Origin: Craspedostauros australis
Taxonomy: Eukaryota > Bacillariophyta > Bacillariophyceae > Mastogloiales > Achnanthaceae
Direction of reading: 5' to 3'
DNA: 64,000 bases
Assembly (NCBI GenBank): GCA_026770025.1
Contig: JAMXDE010000008.1
Span: 434,001-498,000 of the forward strand
Below the pieces are notes generated by a model. The model was given only the letters and a program-made list of their open reading frames with translations, was not told where the DNA came from and made no database searches. The stretch's first letter is position 1, and each line of letters opens with the position of its first letter. Of this stretch, positions 22,298 to 32,719 are shown piece after piece. Position numbers and translations under genes: made by a program.

Positions 22298-22813
22298 TCA
22301 TGTCACGGCTTGTTCGGTACGACCCAAAATGCGACCTACCAAGATGGTCTCGCCATCCTCCAACGGTGCCAGCAAAAACTCCTTCTGTTCTCGCAGGATC
22401 TCCTCCATCTTCTCATCGTCACCAACGGCATCCAGCAGCTCGTCCACCATCCCCTGCATCCTCATCTTGCGCAGCGAGATTTGATTTCCCGTATACCCGA
22501 TGCCCGACACGGTCTGTGCTTTGTTGTACGACAGTGGATTGAATTTCTCCACGTCATCATCGTCGTCGTTTGATGAACGCGCAACGTCGTCCAGGATGGA
22601 CCGTAGTGCCGTGCCGCGACGAGAATTGCACTGGCTTGCATGCAGCATGCGATGAGGAATGGATGGTTGCATCATCGTCGTTGCTGGAATTGCATCATCC
22701 TGTCTCCTACGTCGATGGCTGCAGGAAGACGCATGATCGCTGGGTCGCGTCACAGTCGAAAATGCATGCGTCGTTGTCACGATCAGCGCGAAGAGTGATA
22801 GAATCCGGGACAT
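22298..22813 (-). CDS. Small plastid-type precursor, unknown function
   Basis: A 171-residue frame with ATG start. The first 18 residues (MSRILSLFALIVTTTHAF) form a signal peptide ending in THAFST, a good match to the ASAFAP-like cleavage motif of secondary red plastids. A Ser/Arg/His-rich transit-like stretch follows to about residue 70. The mature part (FNPLSYNKAQTVSGIGYTG, SLRKMRMQGMVDELLDAVGD, ILREQKEFLLAPLED) looks like a compact helical domain with an acidic pair of helices. I cannot name the family. Plastid localisation is inferred from the presequence alone. Confidence 0.75.
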   Translation of the reverse strand: MSRILSLFALIVTTTHAFSTVTRPSDHASSCSHRRRRQDDAIPATTMMQPSIPHRMLHASQCNSRRGTALRSILDDVARSSNDDDDDVEKFNPLSYNKAQTVSGIGYTGNQISLRKMRMQGMVDELLDAVGDDEKMEEILREQKEFLLAPLEDGETILVGRILGRTEQAVT

Positions 22814-23533
22814 GTCGGCGGCGGCGTTCGTTTATGTAAGCACAATGCTGTAGAAGAAGATGGGAATCTGTACCGTATTGGTCGGTGTTGATGGATGCGT
22901 CAAGTCGTTGTCTCTCCCTTCATCGGTTGTTGTGACTTTTGTGCAGTCGCCGTTTGGATTTGGTGCTCATTTGTTGATGCTCTCCGCGACTGTTCCTGTC
23001 ACCGCCATCGTGCGTTTCTTGGTGGTGGTCGTGATGATGGTTGTTGACAAACAACCATGAAACTTCAACTCCATTTTAATCCTATTAGTCAATAAAGGAA
23101 TATGATACTGTTTGAGTACCAAATGACATCCATGACTCACAAAGACCATCAGTCTTTTCGTATCTTTGGAATCTTCACGCCAACAACAAAATGACTTGCG
23201 CTTCTCGACTTCGATCGTGGAACACGCGACGACTCCGAGAAAGAGAGGAATGTGGTCGAGAGAAACCCACCAGAACAACAAGGGTGTGCAAGTCGGAAGA
23301 ACAGAATGAAGGCAATCAGGAGATAACGCAGTGCGCGCATTCAGCAAGCAACGCCACCATCACTGGGCTCGCTCAGCCGTAGAAACCAACGAAAGCCACC
23401 TCGAGATACAGAAGTACGTGTGTTTCCACTCACATGAAGTGTGGAGAAGGAAGAAACGACAGCAACAATTGCGACAGCGGCGACGACGATGAATGGGAAA
23501 GGAAAGATCCGCCATCCGCAGAACTCGGCAACG
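22814..23533. other. Intergenic, no supported gene
   Basis: Divergent spacer between the plastid-type precursor and the surface-protein gene. I see no conserved frame in it. Confidence 0.5.
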
Positions 23534-25004
23534 ATGGCTTTCGCCATGGTGATTGGAGTGATGTTGGCGATGATGGGACAAGGTACGGTGAAAATGTGCT
23601 TCTGCGTCGACCTGTGGTCAATAAACGATGGTGCTGATCAGTGACGTGCTCCAGTGTTGACACTGCACCTCCGTTGCACACAAACCAGAGGGATCGTGTG
23701 GACATGTTGACATGCGCGTGCTTCTTCAAGCTCAACTTCCTCCCCTGCGATCGACCGTTCATACTCTCGTATTCACGCCATGTGATTCTTCTGCTCCATC
23801 TCAATATGCATTCGGATACGGCCTGTCAGCGACGGGACAAGTGCCGGACACCTCCACGGCGCTGCGGCCAGAAATGGATAGCTGCATGGCAGACGGCGCC
23901 CTGATGCAAATTAGTCCCTTCGCGGGCGCGTCCGTGCGTGGAAATCCAGGCAATTTGAGAGAAAAGACGATGGGTACCATCCCAGGCATCCAATCATGCG
24001 GCACGTTGATCGATCAGGCGGGGATCTGGTTTTACTTCAAAGGCATCGGCAAGCGCGTGCGAGTTTCCACTTGTGACGAGGGTGCACCCAACGGCTTCTC
24101 CAGGACGCAAGTAGAGACGAAGCTCTCCATCTTCTCTGGCGATTGCGACTCCTTGACATGTGTGGGCGGTGGCACTAGTGTGGATTTCGATTGTCCATTC
24201 CGTCAAGCCGGCGATGAGTGGAGCACGATCGGCAGAGCGCACGAGTTCGACACGGTGAAGAATGTGAGGTACTCCGTTCTCGTCCAAGGCCCTCCGGGAG
24301 ATGCCTTCCTGTCCGTTCGCGAAGTCGGCATCCCCCGCAACGATGTCTGCAACCAGGCGATCGGGCCCATCCCGCGAGATCGCACCCGCATCGAAGGCAA
24401 ACTGACGGATGCCAGGCGCGGAAGTGTCCCATTGTGCGCGGGTCAGCTCAACAGGTTCCCCAGCGTTTGGTATCAGATCTTCGGAACGGGCAGCGACGTC
24501 ACGGTCGGGGTGTGCGCAGCTGGCAACGTGGACGGCTTCGAAATTACCGTGTACAACGCACCCAACTGCAACGATCTCAATTGCATCCCCGTGACGAAAG
24601 CGATGGTGGCAGCCGACGACGTGTCCAGCGGTGAATGCACGTACGGCTTGAGCGGGGGCGGAGCTGCCAAGTTCCCCATGTCGACTGTCACCTTTGCGAC
24701 GAACGATCTGGATCGCTACTACGTGCTGGTTTCATCTGCCAAGATCACTTCGGCCCAAGGGGATCCAACCACCTTCTTCCGATTGTACGTGGATGATGGG
24801 AAGGATGGCAATGCAGGATCTGGCGGGGCTGGATCCATCGAATTCCGCAGCTCGGGGACTGACGATGGAAGTTCGACTGATGGCACCGACGGCAGCGACG
24901 ATGGGAGCGGCAGTCACCTCGGGCCGGTCACAATAGTGGGCGCATCGACCATACTTATCATGGCAGCCTCCGCCGTGATGTTGTCGGACTTCATGAAGCA
25001 GTGA
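23534..25004 (+). CDS. Secreted or GPI-anchored surface protein with PPC-like beta repeats
   Basis: Proposed two exons: 23534-23582 and 23830-25004, intron 23583-23829 (donor AAG|GTACGG, acceptor GCCTGTCAG), about 407 residues. Exon 1 encodes a signal peptide (MAFAMVIGVMLAMMGQ) which the long downstream frame otherwise lacks; an in-frame upstream ATG at 23489 could add 15 residues. Exon 2 has two to three related beta domains with the signature GIWFYFKGIGKRVRVSTC ... LSIFSGDCDSLTCVGG and VWYQIFGTGSDVTVGVC ... CNDLNC. These resemble bacterial-type pre-peptidase C-terminal (PPC) domains found in algal surface proteins. Paired Cys suggest disulfides. The tail is an Asp/Gly/Ser-rich linker followed by a hydrophobic end (ILIMAASAVMLSDF), fitting a GPI signal or a membrane anchor. 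Ligand and role are unknown. Confidence 0.75.
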
Positions 25005-26271
25005 TCTTCGTTTCATCTCGGCATATGACTTCTGTGACCTCGTGCATGGCACTTGATGACGATGAAATACGACCACCATAGTGCCCCGATCTATTTGTAC
25101 GAGTGTGGTATTGTGCAAAAGTGGTTTCCATGGTGCGAAAGGTTGGTCGATAAATGAAAGGATTCGCGAGAGGGTTTGTTCGCAAGCCTGCGTCTGGAAG
25201 ACTTGCACTTGTTGAGTGATGCACTTCAATAAGTTTGTTAGGGTTTAACAACGCCAACACGGGCAATATTGAATGTAATCGTGCAACGAGGATTACGAGC
25301 AGCCCTGTGGGGAAACATGGTGGTGTGTCGTTATTGCATGGCATGGTCCTGTGAGGTTCCACCCATGATGATCTCCTCGAGTACTCTGGAGCGTATGCAG
25401 GTATGCAAGGGGAAACTGTGTTCTAAGATGTGATGTGGTTGCGCATGTTGTGGTCGCATTGGGTTTGTGGTGACGGACGAAGTCGGCGACGTCCAAATAG
25501 CAACATAAATGTTACAGGGATACGCATGGTTCGCTCTGGTAACAAACATCTCCCTTCTACCACACTCTGCGCACTCTGCGCGCGTAAGACATCCAAATAG
25601 AGCAGACTGTTGATTTCTTCTCCTTTCCTCTCCTCGTCTCCCATCACCGCTCATGGTTGTTGGCATGTGGCACATCATGGCATTCCACGAAAGCGGAGAC
25701 TTTTCCTATTCGTATTCTGGAGAGTATAGTAGAATAGAAGCTTCTCCTATGGTCGCGTATTCGTAGCTGGCAGAGGCAGGGTGCACAGTTGCCCAACAAG
25801 ACAACTGATCGATCGCAGAATGAGGTTTGCACATACGAACATACAACAACATGGCAGACGTGTTTGTTTCTGCGATAAGATGATTGGTGGTCCAGTGTAT
25901 CGCCACTCTTCGTGTGACTCTGCAGAAGCCGTGGTCAGGGAGTCATCGTAAAAGTTACAAAATAAAATAGTTTGTATTTAGGGTCACGAATTATCAACGT
26001 TTCGTCACAGTCGAGTAAATCGACAACGGCAATCCATTTGGTGGTCGGATCGCGGCTGTGGCAAGTCAGGTTTGTTGTGTTCGTTACTGTTGCTACTATC
26101 GGTGTTGGCTTATTCTAGCAGCGCACTGACTTGGTTCTGTTTGTTTGTGGGTGTTGTTGTTGATGTGTGTGTGTGTCTTGGTTGGTGCTCATTTGTTGCC
26201 CATTGTGCGCTTTTCACTGCCTGGTGTGTTGTTGAGCGAGCATCCTCTTGCAACATGAACTTGGTTGGGGG
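25005..26271. other. Intergenic, no supported gene
   Basis: Convergent spacer with AT-rich patches near 25950-26010 and TG-rich sequence near 26140-26180. Only short frames without motifs. Confidence 0.5.
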
Positions 26272-28062
26272 TCATGCATGCACTGTTGATGCAAGTCCAT
26301 CCTCAGAGACAGCAGCTGAATGAACTCCTGTTGTGACAGATCTTGGAACACCATCCATTCGTTGGTGTACAGAATCGTTTCGGCTCAGCACATTGTCATT
26401 CTCGCGACGATGGACAAACCCAGCAGTGGGGGCTTGTGGCATGTCCGAGATTGAGAAGGTGGTGTTGTCAATGTTGGTTGCTGCTGCGCGCTGCTGCTCC
26501 ACCATGCAAGCATACTTGGCCTTCTCCTCCTCAAGTGCTCTCATTTTCTCCATGAGACGAGCATTGTGAGCTTGCGCAGCACAGACCTGCGCTTCTGCCT
26601 CGGATGAAGCTCTCTGTTGCGCCAATTTTGTGCGAGCATTTGCCTGCTCAATGAGCGCTCGGGCTTCCTGCTCTGGCTGGCGACGACGGTCCTCCTCCTG
26701 TTGTGCACGAGCCTCTGCTGCTTGGCTGCGTGCTGCCTCCTCCTCGTTCTTGTGGCGCCCAGTAGAGCGCAGCGCGAAGTTTGCAGCTCCTGACATGTTG
26801 CCAAAATGGCTTGCTGCTCCTTGCTGTCCCCAACCAAACCCTTGTTGATGTGGCTGAGTTGGGGTTGCAAATGGCTGTGTGCCAAACCCAGCAGGCAGGA
26901 ATCCATGCCTGTTGGCAGCAACACCATGGTGTCCTGAGAATGCTGGGGCTCCTGGTGATGGAGAGAAGACACTGGGCGCAAACCAGTTGTGGCTGCGTTG
27001 TGGAGTTCCAAACGGTGCTCCACCAAATGTGTTGTTTGGCTCCATCCCCGCGATGGTACATGAGATGGTGTGACCAAGCGGAATCGCCGCCTTCTGCTGC
27101 AGCTCAAAACAGAACGCCGCGATGGTGAACGACCCAAGACCGTTGTAGATGATGTGGTACTGCGCAGGCATCGGCATCTTCATCACAGCATGCCAGAAGT
27201 TGTTGTCCATCTGGAAGTCAACACTTACCCTGCGCGTGACTGCAAGTTCACCGTTCTCATCGGCTTGCGATTGTGCCATCGAGCGAAGCGCTTCTTGTCC
27301 CTGACGAAGGCCAACGGAAAATTGAGGACGATCCGTGAATGGCCCGTAGATGCTGCTTGCGGAGCAATAAGTCACCGGTAGCTTGTACGCCAATTTAACG
27401 CTCCACCCGTCATCCTCGCTGGAGAAGCGAATAGATTCTGGGTTGACGAGCGGTTCGAGCACAAAGAAGATGTGGACTCCATGATGGTTGTGGATCAGAA
27501 TGCCCCCCAACACTGGATCCAGCGCATTCTCTTGGAATGATCCTTGCTTGACCATGTTGGCACTCGAAGTTGTCACAATTTCCTCGTTTCCTTTCACATG
27601 GTTGATGTTGAGGCTGCGCATTGCTTCTTCAATGTTGTTGTTGTTGCAGCTAGACGTTGCGCTCTTTGGTGTGGTGTTTGGTGTAAACTTCGTGGTTTTG
27701 GGCACTTTGGTACGATGAGGCATGATGAATGGTGGAGTGGCAAGGATGAGATTGTCGTCGATGAAGTTGGGTGACAGTTGATCCGCGGAAGCTCCGTCCG
27801 ATTTGGAGCCAGCAAACGAGAAGCTCTTGACAGTGCTGTTGCTGATGTCGTTGGTACTGCTGGCTCTGTTGGAGTGTGGTGTGCTTACAACTGTTGGCGA
27901 ATTAGAAAGCTCCTCCTCATTGTCACAGCTGGCATCGTCCTCGTCTTTGTTGTTGGGTTCAAAATCCTCGTCATTCGTGTCATTGCTGTTGTTGTGGCCT
28001 GATGGGTGGTACCGGAGAGTGTCTTGAAGTTCTTTTGGCAAATCGTTGTAATTTTCTGGCAT
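26272..28062 (-). CDS. Orphan protein: beta-rich core plus coiled-coil tail
   Basis: 596 residues from the ATG giving MPENYNDLPKEL. A TGA lies in frame a little upstream, and the four extra codons before the ATG start at GTG. Residues 1 to about 190 are Asn/Ser/Asp-rich and likely disordered. About 190-340 looks folded and beta-rich (ILIHNHHGVHIFFVLEPL, GWSVKLAYKLPVTYCSAS, VSVDFQMDNNFWHAVMKMP, YNGLGSFTIAAFCFELQQ). A Gly/Phe/Pro-rich segment follows (about 345-430). The region from about 435 to 540 is an Ala/Glu/Gln/Arg-rich coiled coil. I do not recognise the family. A possible 5' leader intron (AAAG|GTATGC to TTTCAG|GG) lies upstream at about 28101-28188. It sits next to a dead transposase, so a mobile-element companion is possible but not shown. 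Confidence 0.65.
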   Translation of the reverse strand: MPENYNDLPKELQDTLRYHPSGHNNSNDTNDEDFEPNNKDEDDASCDNEEELSNSPTVVSTPHSNRASSTNDISNSTVKSFSFAGSKSDGASADQLSPNFIDDNLILATPPFIMPHRTKVPKTTKFTPNTTPKSATSSCNNNNIEEAMRSLNINHVKGNEEIVTTSSANMVKQGSFQENALDPVLGGILIHNHHGVHIFFVLEPLVNPESIRFSSEDDGWSVKLAYKLPVTYCSASSIYGPFTDRPQFSVGLRQGQEALRSMAQSQADENGELAVTRRVSVDFQMDNNFWHAVMKMPMPAQYHIIYNGLGSFTIAAFCFELQQKAAIPLGHTISCTIAGMEPNNTFGGAPFGTPQRSHNWFAPSVFSPSPGAPAFSGHHGVAANRHGFLPAGFGTQPFATPTQPHQQGFGWGQQGAASHFGNMSGAANFALRSTGRHKNEEEAARSQAAEARAQQEEDRRRQPEQEARALIEQANARTKLAQQRASSEAEAQVCAAQAHNARLMEKMRALEEEKAKYACMVEQQRAAATNIDNTTFSISDMPQAPTAGFVHRRENDNVLSRNDSVHQRMDGVPRSVTTGVHSAAVSEDGLASTVHA

Positions 28063-30356
28063 GCTCAGCCACACTTGGCACGAAACTCAAGTCCAAACCC
28101 TGAAAGCACAAAGAGGATGTGAGTGGTTGTGGTGAGCAACACAAAGCCAACATCAAACCACCATCAGATGCTCTCAGTCAATGCATACCTTTGCCAGTTT
28201 GCAGGAACTTCTGCAAGGCTTGTGACAGCTTCTGGAGTTGCATTGGAGGTTCTGCTTTGTGTACTTAGCTTGCCAATCGGTGTGCATTTCTCAGAAATGG
28301 TTGAGTCCTTCGATGGAGGGATAGAAGTGTGCAGGTGTTTCGCTGAAGCCTTTGATTGTGTATGTGGCGTGGTTGCCTGTTGCTGACCAGCAGCCATCAT
28401 CATTTCGATTATTATTGCATCGTGCATGATTTGTGCACACACGACGATCCGCATCGATTCGACAATAACAGCATGAGTTGGGAGGAAAATAGATGGATTG
28501 AAACGAGCAATCCAAGAGTGTGATGCTTGCAAGTCAGGGTCAGCACATGCACAAGTTCTATCGAGCGAGCGCACCTCTGATGTGCAGAGAAGGCAAAGTC
28601 ACCCAAAGCCACGAACGACGAATCGCTACGACTTGTTTGTACTACAACTAACAGCAAGGTTTGTAAACTACGATGTAGAGCACTCAAGTATTCAAACGGG
28701 CTCATCGTGGAACATCATCGCACTATTCATCTCTCGCCGTTTGCAGTTCGAGGAGGAGGACGCTTGTTTTGTGGCGCTGTTGTGCTCATTTCGTAATTGA
28801 GTTTTGTTCGTGAGAAGCCGCACAGCCCCGCTTGTTGTTCTGTTTTTTGGTTTGCGGAACGGACACAAATCATGTTGATGTGATCACGTGTTATCGGTGA
28901 CGACAACTCGAATTCTTGCGACGTCGTCATGCCAAAATCGTCCGACAGGACGCGTTTTTTGTCCGACAAAGCAAACCTTCAAGTCGTGTCGTATGATCAA
29001 CGAAAACGTGAACGCAAGCCGGTTCTCGGTAGAACTCCAGTAGGAACTGTTCGTAGGATCTTCCCTCAGAGAGGTTTTGTTCCCCAAATGACGACAAAAC
29101 AAAACACAACTCGCCGAACACCGTTTCAAACAGAAATGGGAGGAAGGCCCGGTGCGATTCTTGTCTGTCGTCAATTTGTTTTGCGATGTCGTCAATTTAT
29201 TTTGCGATGTCGTCACTGTATTTTGATTTGTCGTATCGGACGGCAGGGCTTGTCGTTGTGACAATGGTTTCCGTTTGATGGAACGAATTCAACGGTTTGA
29301 TGCTGGCCATTGCAGTCCCGCCTCGCGCTCTGTTCACATGGTGCTGTGTGCACACATTCGTGTGCGTGTGATGGTTCTGGATGCGAGATTTGCGTGGTTC
29401 TGATTCGTGCACGCTGTGTTTCCTGCCAGACGTGTCAACCCAGCGTTCGATTTTCGTGGCGGAGCAACTTCCCGCCAAAAGCCGCACAGAGGAATGAACC
29501 AACAGCAACGCCTGTGTGGGTTGAATTGCGATCGGCACCTCTCGAGCATCACAGCACATCACATCGACCACCAAACGTGGCCCCCCTGTTTCTTGTCTCT
29601 GCACCACGACGCCTGGAATCCACGCAAGAGGCACCCAACACAACGAACAACGCAAGCCTGCTTGGTGTGGCATTTTATCGCCAGATACGATCCTGACAAG
29701 TTGCAGTTGGTGTTTTGCCTGACAGTGTGGTTTGTTATCGAATGGTGTTGGCTGCGAGACATGCGTATGATACAAACTTGGTGAGGAGTAGTACATCATC
29801 CTGTACCGATGGTGAAGAGGAGCTTGGCACGGTTTGCATATACTGTTTACTCTGCCATCATTGTCTCTCCGTTCTACTCTTGTTCGTCCAAGAAGTCCGC
29901 CATTGTGATCTGTGCTCAAGAGGATCATGGTCCGTACAACTGAATACCTAGTGTATTCACTGCCGTGACAGTGTTGTATGCAATGGCTCGTCGTTGCTCA
30001 TCAAGCTTCGTGTGGAGTATTGCAATTGCATGCCATGTCGCCTGCGATATTGCGTGGAACAGAAACCATGAATGCAGCATGTCCGGTATCGACCGACTCG
30101 ATGAGTTGGCTCACACAACCTCCATGTGATCAATCGCGCTATCAAGATGTTTGGAGCAAACAATGAAATGAATATCACGATGTGGAGCATACTACTTGCA
30201 CTTGCAGTGGCTCCTATTAGAGCACATCTGAATAGAATAGAGACAAAATGTGATACCATGTGAACTTGGTTGCTCTCAGCTGATACTGTGCTACTGATGG
30301 AACAGATCGAGCCCATTTTCGCCATTGCTATCAGCAGGTGAATGGTGAATGATGTC
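28063..30356. other. Accessory intergenic region with a 21-bp tandem repeat
   Basis: No gene is supported. It may include a 5' exon for the orphan gene on the minus strand (about 28164-28574, an Ala/Gln/Thr-rich frame). A 243-codon minus frame at 29197-29928 lacks motifs and is not called. A three-copy tandem repeat lies at 29167-29229. Confidence 0.45.
29167..29229. repeat. 21-bp tandem repeat, three copies
   Basis: Unit GTCGTCAATTTGTTTTGCGA plus T. Copies start at 29167, 29188 and 29209. The second differs by one base and the third is more diverged. No gene association is evident. Confidence 0.9.
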
Positions 30357-31430
30357 TCAGTATGTGACATGGAATGGCTGATTGCCCGCATCGATCTGAA
30401 TCTGGGTGATTGTGGCAACAGCCTTGAGCATATACTTGTGTAGGTTGCAATCATGGAGGAAGCTCTTCTCAAGGATCTTCCGGTTCTTGAACCTGCCAAT
30501 AATGGTCTTGTGTTGTGCTCTTGCGACGCCCTTGGCCCTCTTCTCTGTCATGGAGACAAAGTCGCCAGATGTTCTGATGCATTCATCGCCGCGATATCCG
30601 CGATCATCCTTGATCATCTCGCCATCGTCAAAGCAATTCTTGAGACCTAATTGAAAGATCTTGAGGTCTGGATGAGACCCACAAGGGAAGGACCCATTGA
30701 TCCAAACAATGCCGCCACGTTGGATGGAGATCCCAACTTCATATTGCAACCAGGCCCGCGGAATTTGTGGGAGTACCACTTCTTGTTGAATGAGGTTGGC
30801 CCTGCGATCTGGAAATCTGTGCCATCCACCGTGATCTTGCATGAGAGGTCAACTTGGCCAAGGTTACAGTGCTCCCACACAACCTGAAAAGGAATATGCA
30901 CAATGAGTGTGAGTGTGCTCATTTGGAATCGAGCAATTGCACATTGTCACAGCAAAGTTGACTCAGGCAGACTTCATGTGAACTTACCACAGTGTAGAGC
31001 TTCGAAGCAATCTGCTTGATGACTTGCCATATGTATCTCTTCAGCATCCAATCTGCCACTCCAAGGAAAAACAAGCCATGTGCACAGTGGGATAGTGATG
31101 CAAATAGTACAGCATCCACAACAGATGCTTGGGCTTGATCAGAGCAGCAAAGTTGCAGTGCTCCCAGATGCAAAGGCACAAGCATGGATTCACACTGAAT
31201 GTGGATGCGAAGCTCTCTCCAAACTGTGACTGCGCAAAAGGCTGGTTGCCATTTCTGACTTTCAGAGAGATGGTCATCAGGAACTGGCCAAAGATCGCAA
31301 GGTGCCAACATTCACATTGACGGAGTCGAAACAAGATGGCATGCTTGTGTTGATGTGTGATGACGATTGTGATGGCTTTTGTTTGATCAAATTTCAGAAT
31401 GTATCCACTTGATGATGATGTTGGGTGCAT
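30357..31430 (-). pseudogene. Frameshifted DDE (DDE_Tnp_4/Harbinger-like) transposase relic
   Basis: Protein similarity runs across three frames on the minus strand. Upstream part: NPCLCLCIWEHCNF and KPKHLLWMLYYLHHYPTV, typical of the N-terminal region of these transposases. Middle: DWMLKRYIWQVIKQIASKLY, then after a clean 104-nt intron (30987-30884, donor GTAAGT, acceptor TTTTCAG, phase 0) VDGTDFQIAGP and KKWYSHKFRGPG. C-terminal part: YEVGISIQRGGIVWINGSFP, SHPDLKIF, DDRGYRGDE and KAVATITQIQIDAGNQPF. The Asp of VDGTDF, the Asp of HPDLKIF and an acidic residue at RGYRGDE are consistent with a DDE triad. Two frameshifts, near 31060 and at the GPG/YEVG join near 30750, break the frame, so it is probably inactive. 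No terminal inverted repeats were identified. Confidence 0.75.
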
Positions 31431-32101
31431 GTTTTTGTTTGTGGTCGTTGTTTCAGTGCCAGGATGGCATCATGGAGATCTTTTGTGGCTGCCAACCTCA
31501 GTTAGCTGGATTGTATCAATGCACAAATGAGGAAAGGGAGATCAATGGCATGGGAATCAACATGGAATGCAGATTGAGGAACCCACAATTGATCCAATTG
31601 CCACATGATGCATCACAACAGCAAAGACTGACACCACTCATCATTGATGTGCTTGTCATGATGAGCAGTGGGATAAAAGCAATGACACTCGAATCGAGGA
31701 TTGTCAATGGCAGCGATGGTCAGAGGAGCAAACCTACCAAGAGGAGTCAAATATTCCATCAGCTTGTTTGGATTAGTTTCATCTTGTGAAAGACATGTGA
31801 GTTTTCATTGGTGGGATGTGTGGCAACTGGTCGTTGATCACGACTTGATGTAGGGGACGGAACACACCACACCGGCGCGCCAGCATTGTTGAATCAAAGA
31901 AATAGAGCCAAATTAGAACCTTCTGAGGAGGAATATTCAAAGTAGCCATCTCACTTGTTCTTGATGTTCGAGCAGATTGTTGGTGTTGAGGCGGATTGTG
32001 TTGTAGTTTGGCCGGGTGGGTCGATTGTATTCGTTTTGATTTAGTCGAAGTGGTCGTTGTGTCCTCAACGCTTCTGTGCACTTGTTATGGGACCCGTGAT
32101 G
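31431..32101. other. Possible 5' part of the transposon relic
   Basis: No complete gene is seen. Short minus-strand frames (for example MEYLTPLGRFAPLTIAAIDN near 31760) may be degraded upstream transposon sequence, but nothing is recognisable enough to call. Confidence 0.4.
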
Positions 32102-32719
32102 TCAGCAAAAAAGCAAATTATAGTTTTTTGTAACTTTTACGATGACTCCCAGAGAGAATCCACGAGAAGTTGACAACATCGCCGACTTGTTTGGAAGTTC
32201 TACGCACCCGTCCTCGTTTTGTTCCAAGATTCGCCCCCATCCGCTTTCATGTTCCAACTCTGCCTTGGTCTCAATTTCTTCTCCTCGTTCGCGCGGCTGT
32301 TCGTATGATGCAACAGTGACACCTTTTTCCTGGTCTGTTGACTGGAACAGAATGTAGGCCCTACTCTCCTCCTCCATCATTGCCCACAGCATTGATCTCC
32401 TGTGGGGGTTCGCTGCTTTCCTAAACTGGACCAACAGGCTGCCCATGGAGCTGGTTGCTTTCCAAATCTTCGAAAGTTTGCATGCTTCCGCGTACTTCAT
32501 CATACCTGCAGATGCATCGATCGGCTGTTTTGTTGCGCCACATGTTGATTTCGTGGGATGCCAACCACACTCGTTACCACACTCGTTGGTGGGCCTGGAT
32601 ACTCTGCGTACATGGCTGCTCTTGGAAAGAACAAGATGGAGAACTTCGGCCGCCTTCTTGGTTGGGAGTCCCCAGGGCTGGAGTTGGTAGAAGCGTGTCA
32701 CCATTTGAGTTACCAACAT
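32102..32719 (-). CDS. Orphan ORF of 205 residues
   Basis: Starts at ATG (MLVTQMVTRFYQ) and ends at TGA. Codon use in the middle (KIWKATSSMGSLLVQFRKAA, MLWAMMEEESRAYILFQST) looks coding-like, with Glu/Lys-rich helices and a Cys-containing patch (CGNECGWHPTKSTC). No domain is recognised, and there is no signal peptide or membrane segment. Beyond about residue 140 it is Glu-rich and probably disordered. It may be a genuine lineage-specific gene, an exon, or part of the neighbouring transposon relic. Confidence 0.35.
   Translation of the reverse strand: MLVTQMVTRFYQLQPWGLPTKKAAEVLHLVLSKSSHVRRVSRPTNECGNECGWHPTKSTCGATKQPIDASAGMMKYAEACKLSKIWKATSSMGSLLVQFRKAANPHRRSMLWAMMEEESRAYILFQSTDQEKGVTVASYEQPRERGEEIETKAELEHESGWGRILEQNEDGCVELPNKSAMLSTSRGFSLGVIVKVTKNYNLLFC

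Noticed and set aside
29197..29928. 243-codon minus-strand frame
   Set aside because: No recognisable domain, mixed composition, and it starts inside the 21-bp repeat area. Could be chance.
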